Below, piece after piece: positions 22,449 through 22,506 of a DNA stretch of 22,506 nucleotides (within the stretch, counting starts at the first letter, position 1; each line of letters starts with the position of its first letter). The notes beneath the pieces were generated by a model. That model ran no database searches. It was given only the letters and a program-made list of their open reading frames with translations, and had not been told where the DNA came from. A program made the translations under genes and the position numbers. This DNA is from Planctomycetaceae bacterium UBA4732 (GTDB taxonomy: Bacteria; Planctomycetota; Planctomycetia; Gemmatales; Gemmataceae), in assembly GCA_002404095.1 (NCBI GenBank), contig DHJA01000115.1, positions 694 to 23,199 of the forward strand, read 5' to 3'.

Positions 22449-22506
22449 TGACCCATCAAAGTACGAGTGACGTCGCACTAGGACTTGGGACGAAACGGCT
22501 TTACCA

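Noticed and set aside
22459..22480. Near-palindrome AGTGACGTCGCACT
   Set aside because: Short and imperfect, with no gene or partner site in the window to give it meaning.

Overview
The window is GC-rich and gene-dense. It looks like chromosomal DNA from a planctomycete, most likely of the Gemmata/Gemmataceae type. This is inferred from the gene families, not from a marker gene: an ECF sigma factor fused through a membrane segment to two TIGR03067 domains, a DUF1573 secreted protein, a PQQ-type beta-propeller protein, a DUF2961/GH172 protein, a DUF4058 fragment and an IS4-type transposase remnant. No rRNA, tRNA or CRISPR array was seen.

Layout. (1) 1-4226: a left-truncated M1-type zinc aminopeptidase carrying a C-terminal Omp85-like beta-barrel converges tail to tail with a sigma-54 activator that has a degenerate receiver domain. 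(2) 4482-6099: an aquaporin-family channel translationally coupled to a DUF3501 protein, convergent with a small cysteine-rich protein. (3) 6336-9500: a secreted DUF1573 protein convergent with the membrane-anchored sigma factor. (4) 9755-12891: a tight operon of GlpF-type channel, secreted transglutaminase-like protein and CobW/COG0523-type GTPase, followed by a secreted PQQ propeller protein (13030-14319). (5) 14408-17739: an exporter operon of TetR/CecR-type regulator remnant, FtsX-like permease, ABC ATPase with a one-base frameshift in the P-loop, and HlyD-type adaptor. (6) 17975-19326: an ECF sigma factor and its zinc-finger transmembrane anti-sigma partner. (7) 19432-21702: a secreted GH172-type protein. 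(8) 21715 to the right edge: a decayed patch with a DUF4058 C-terminal fragment fused head to head to an IS4 transposase remnant.

Two things stand out. First, the M1 peptidase plus Omp85-barrel fusion would place a zinc peptidase at the outer membrane. Second, there is a set of REP-like hairpins, several with the same GGCGAG/CTCGCC foot, including a spacer-free 74-bp perfect palindrome built like two such units back to back. Hairpins of this kind lie at or near the broken ends of several damaged genes. No single multi-gene system here can be declared new from sequence alone. The fusion, the hairpin family and the channel/transglutaminase/GTPase operon are the best candidates.
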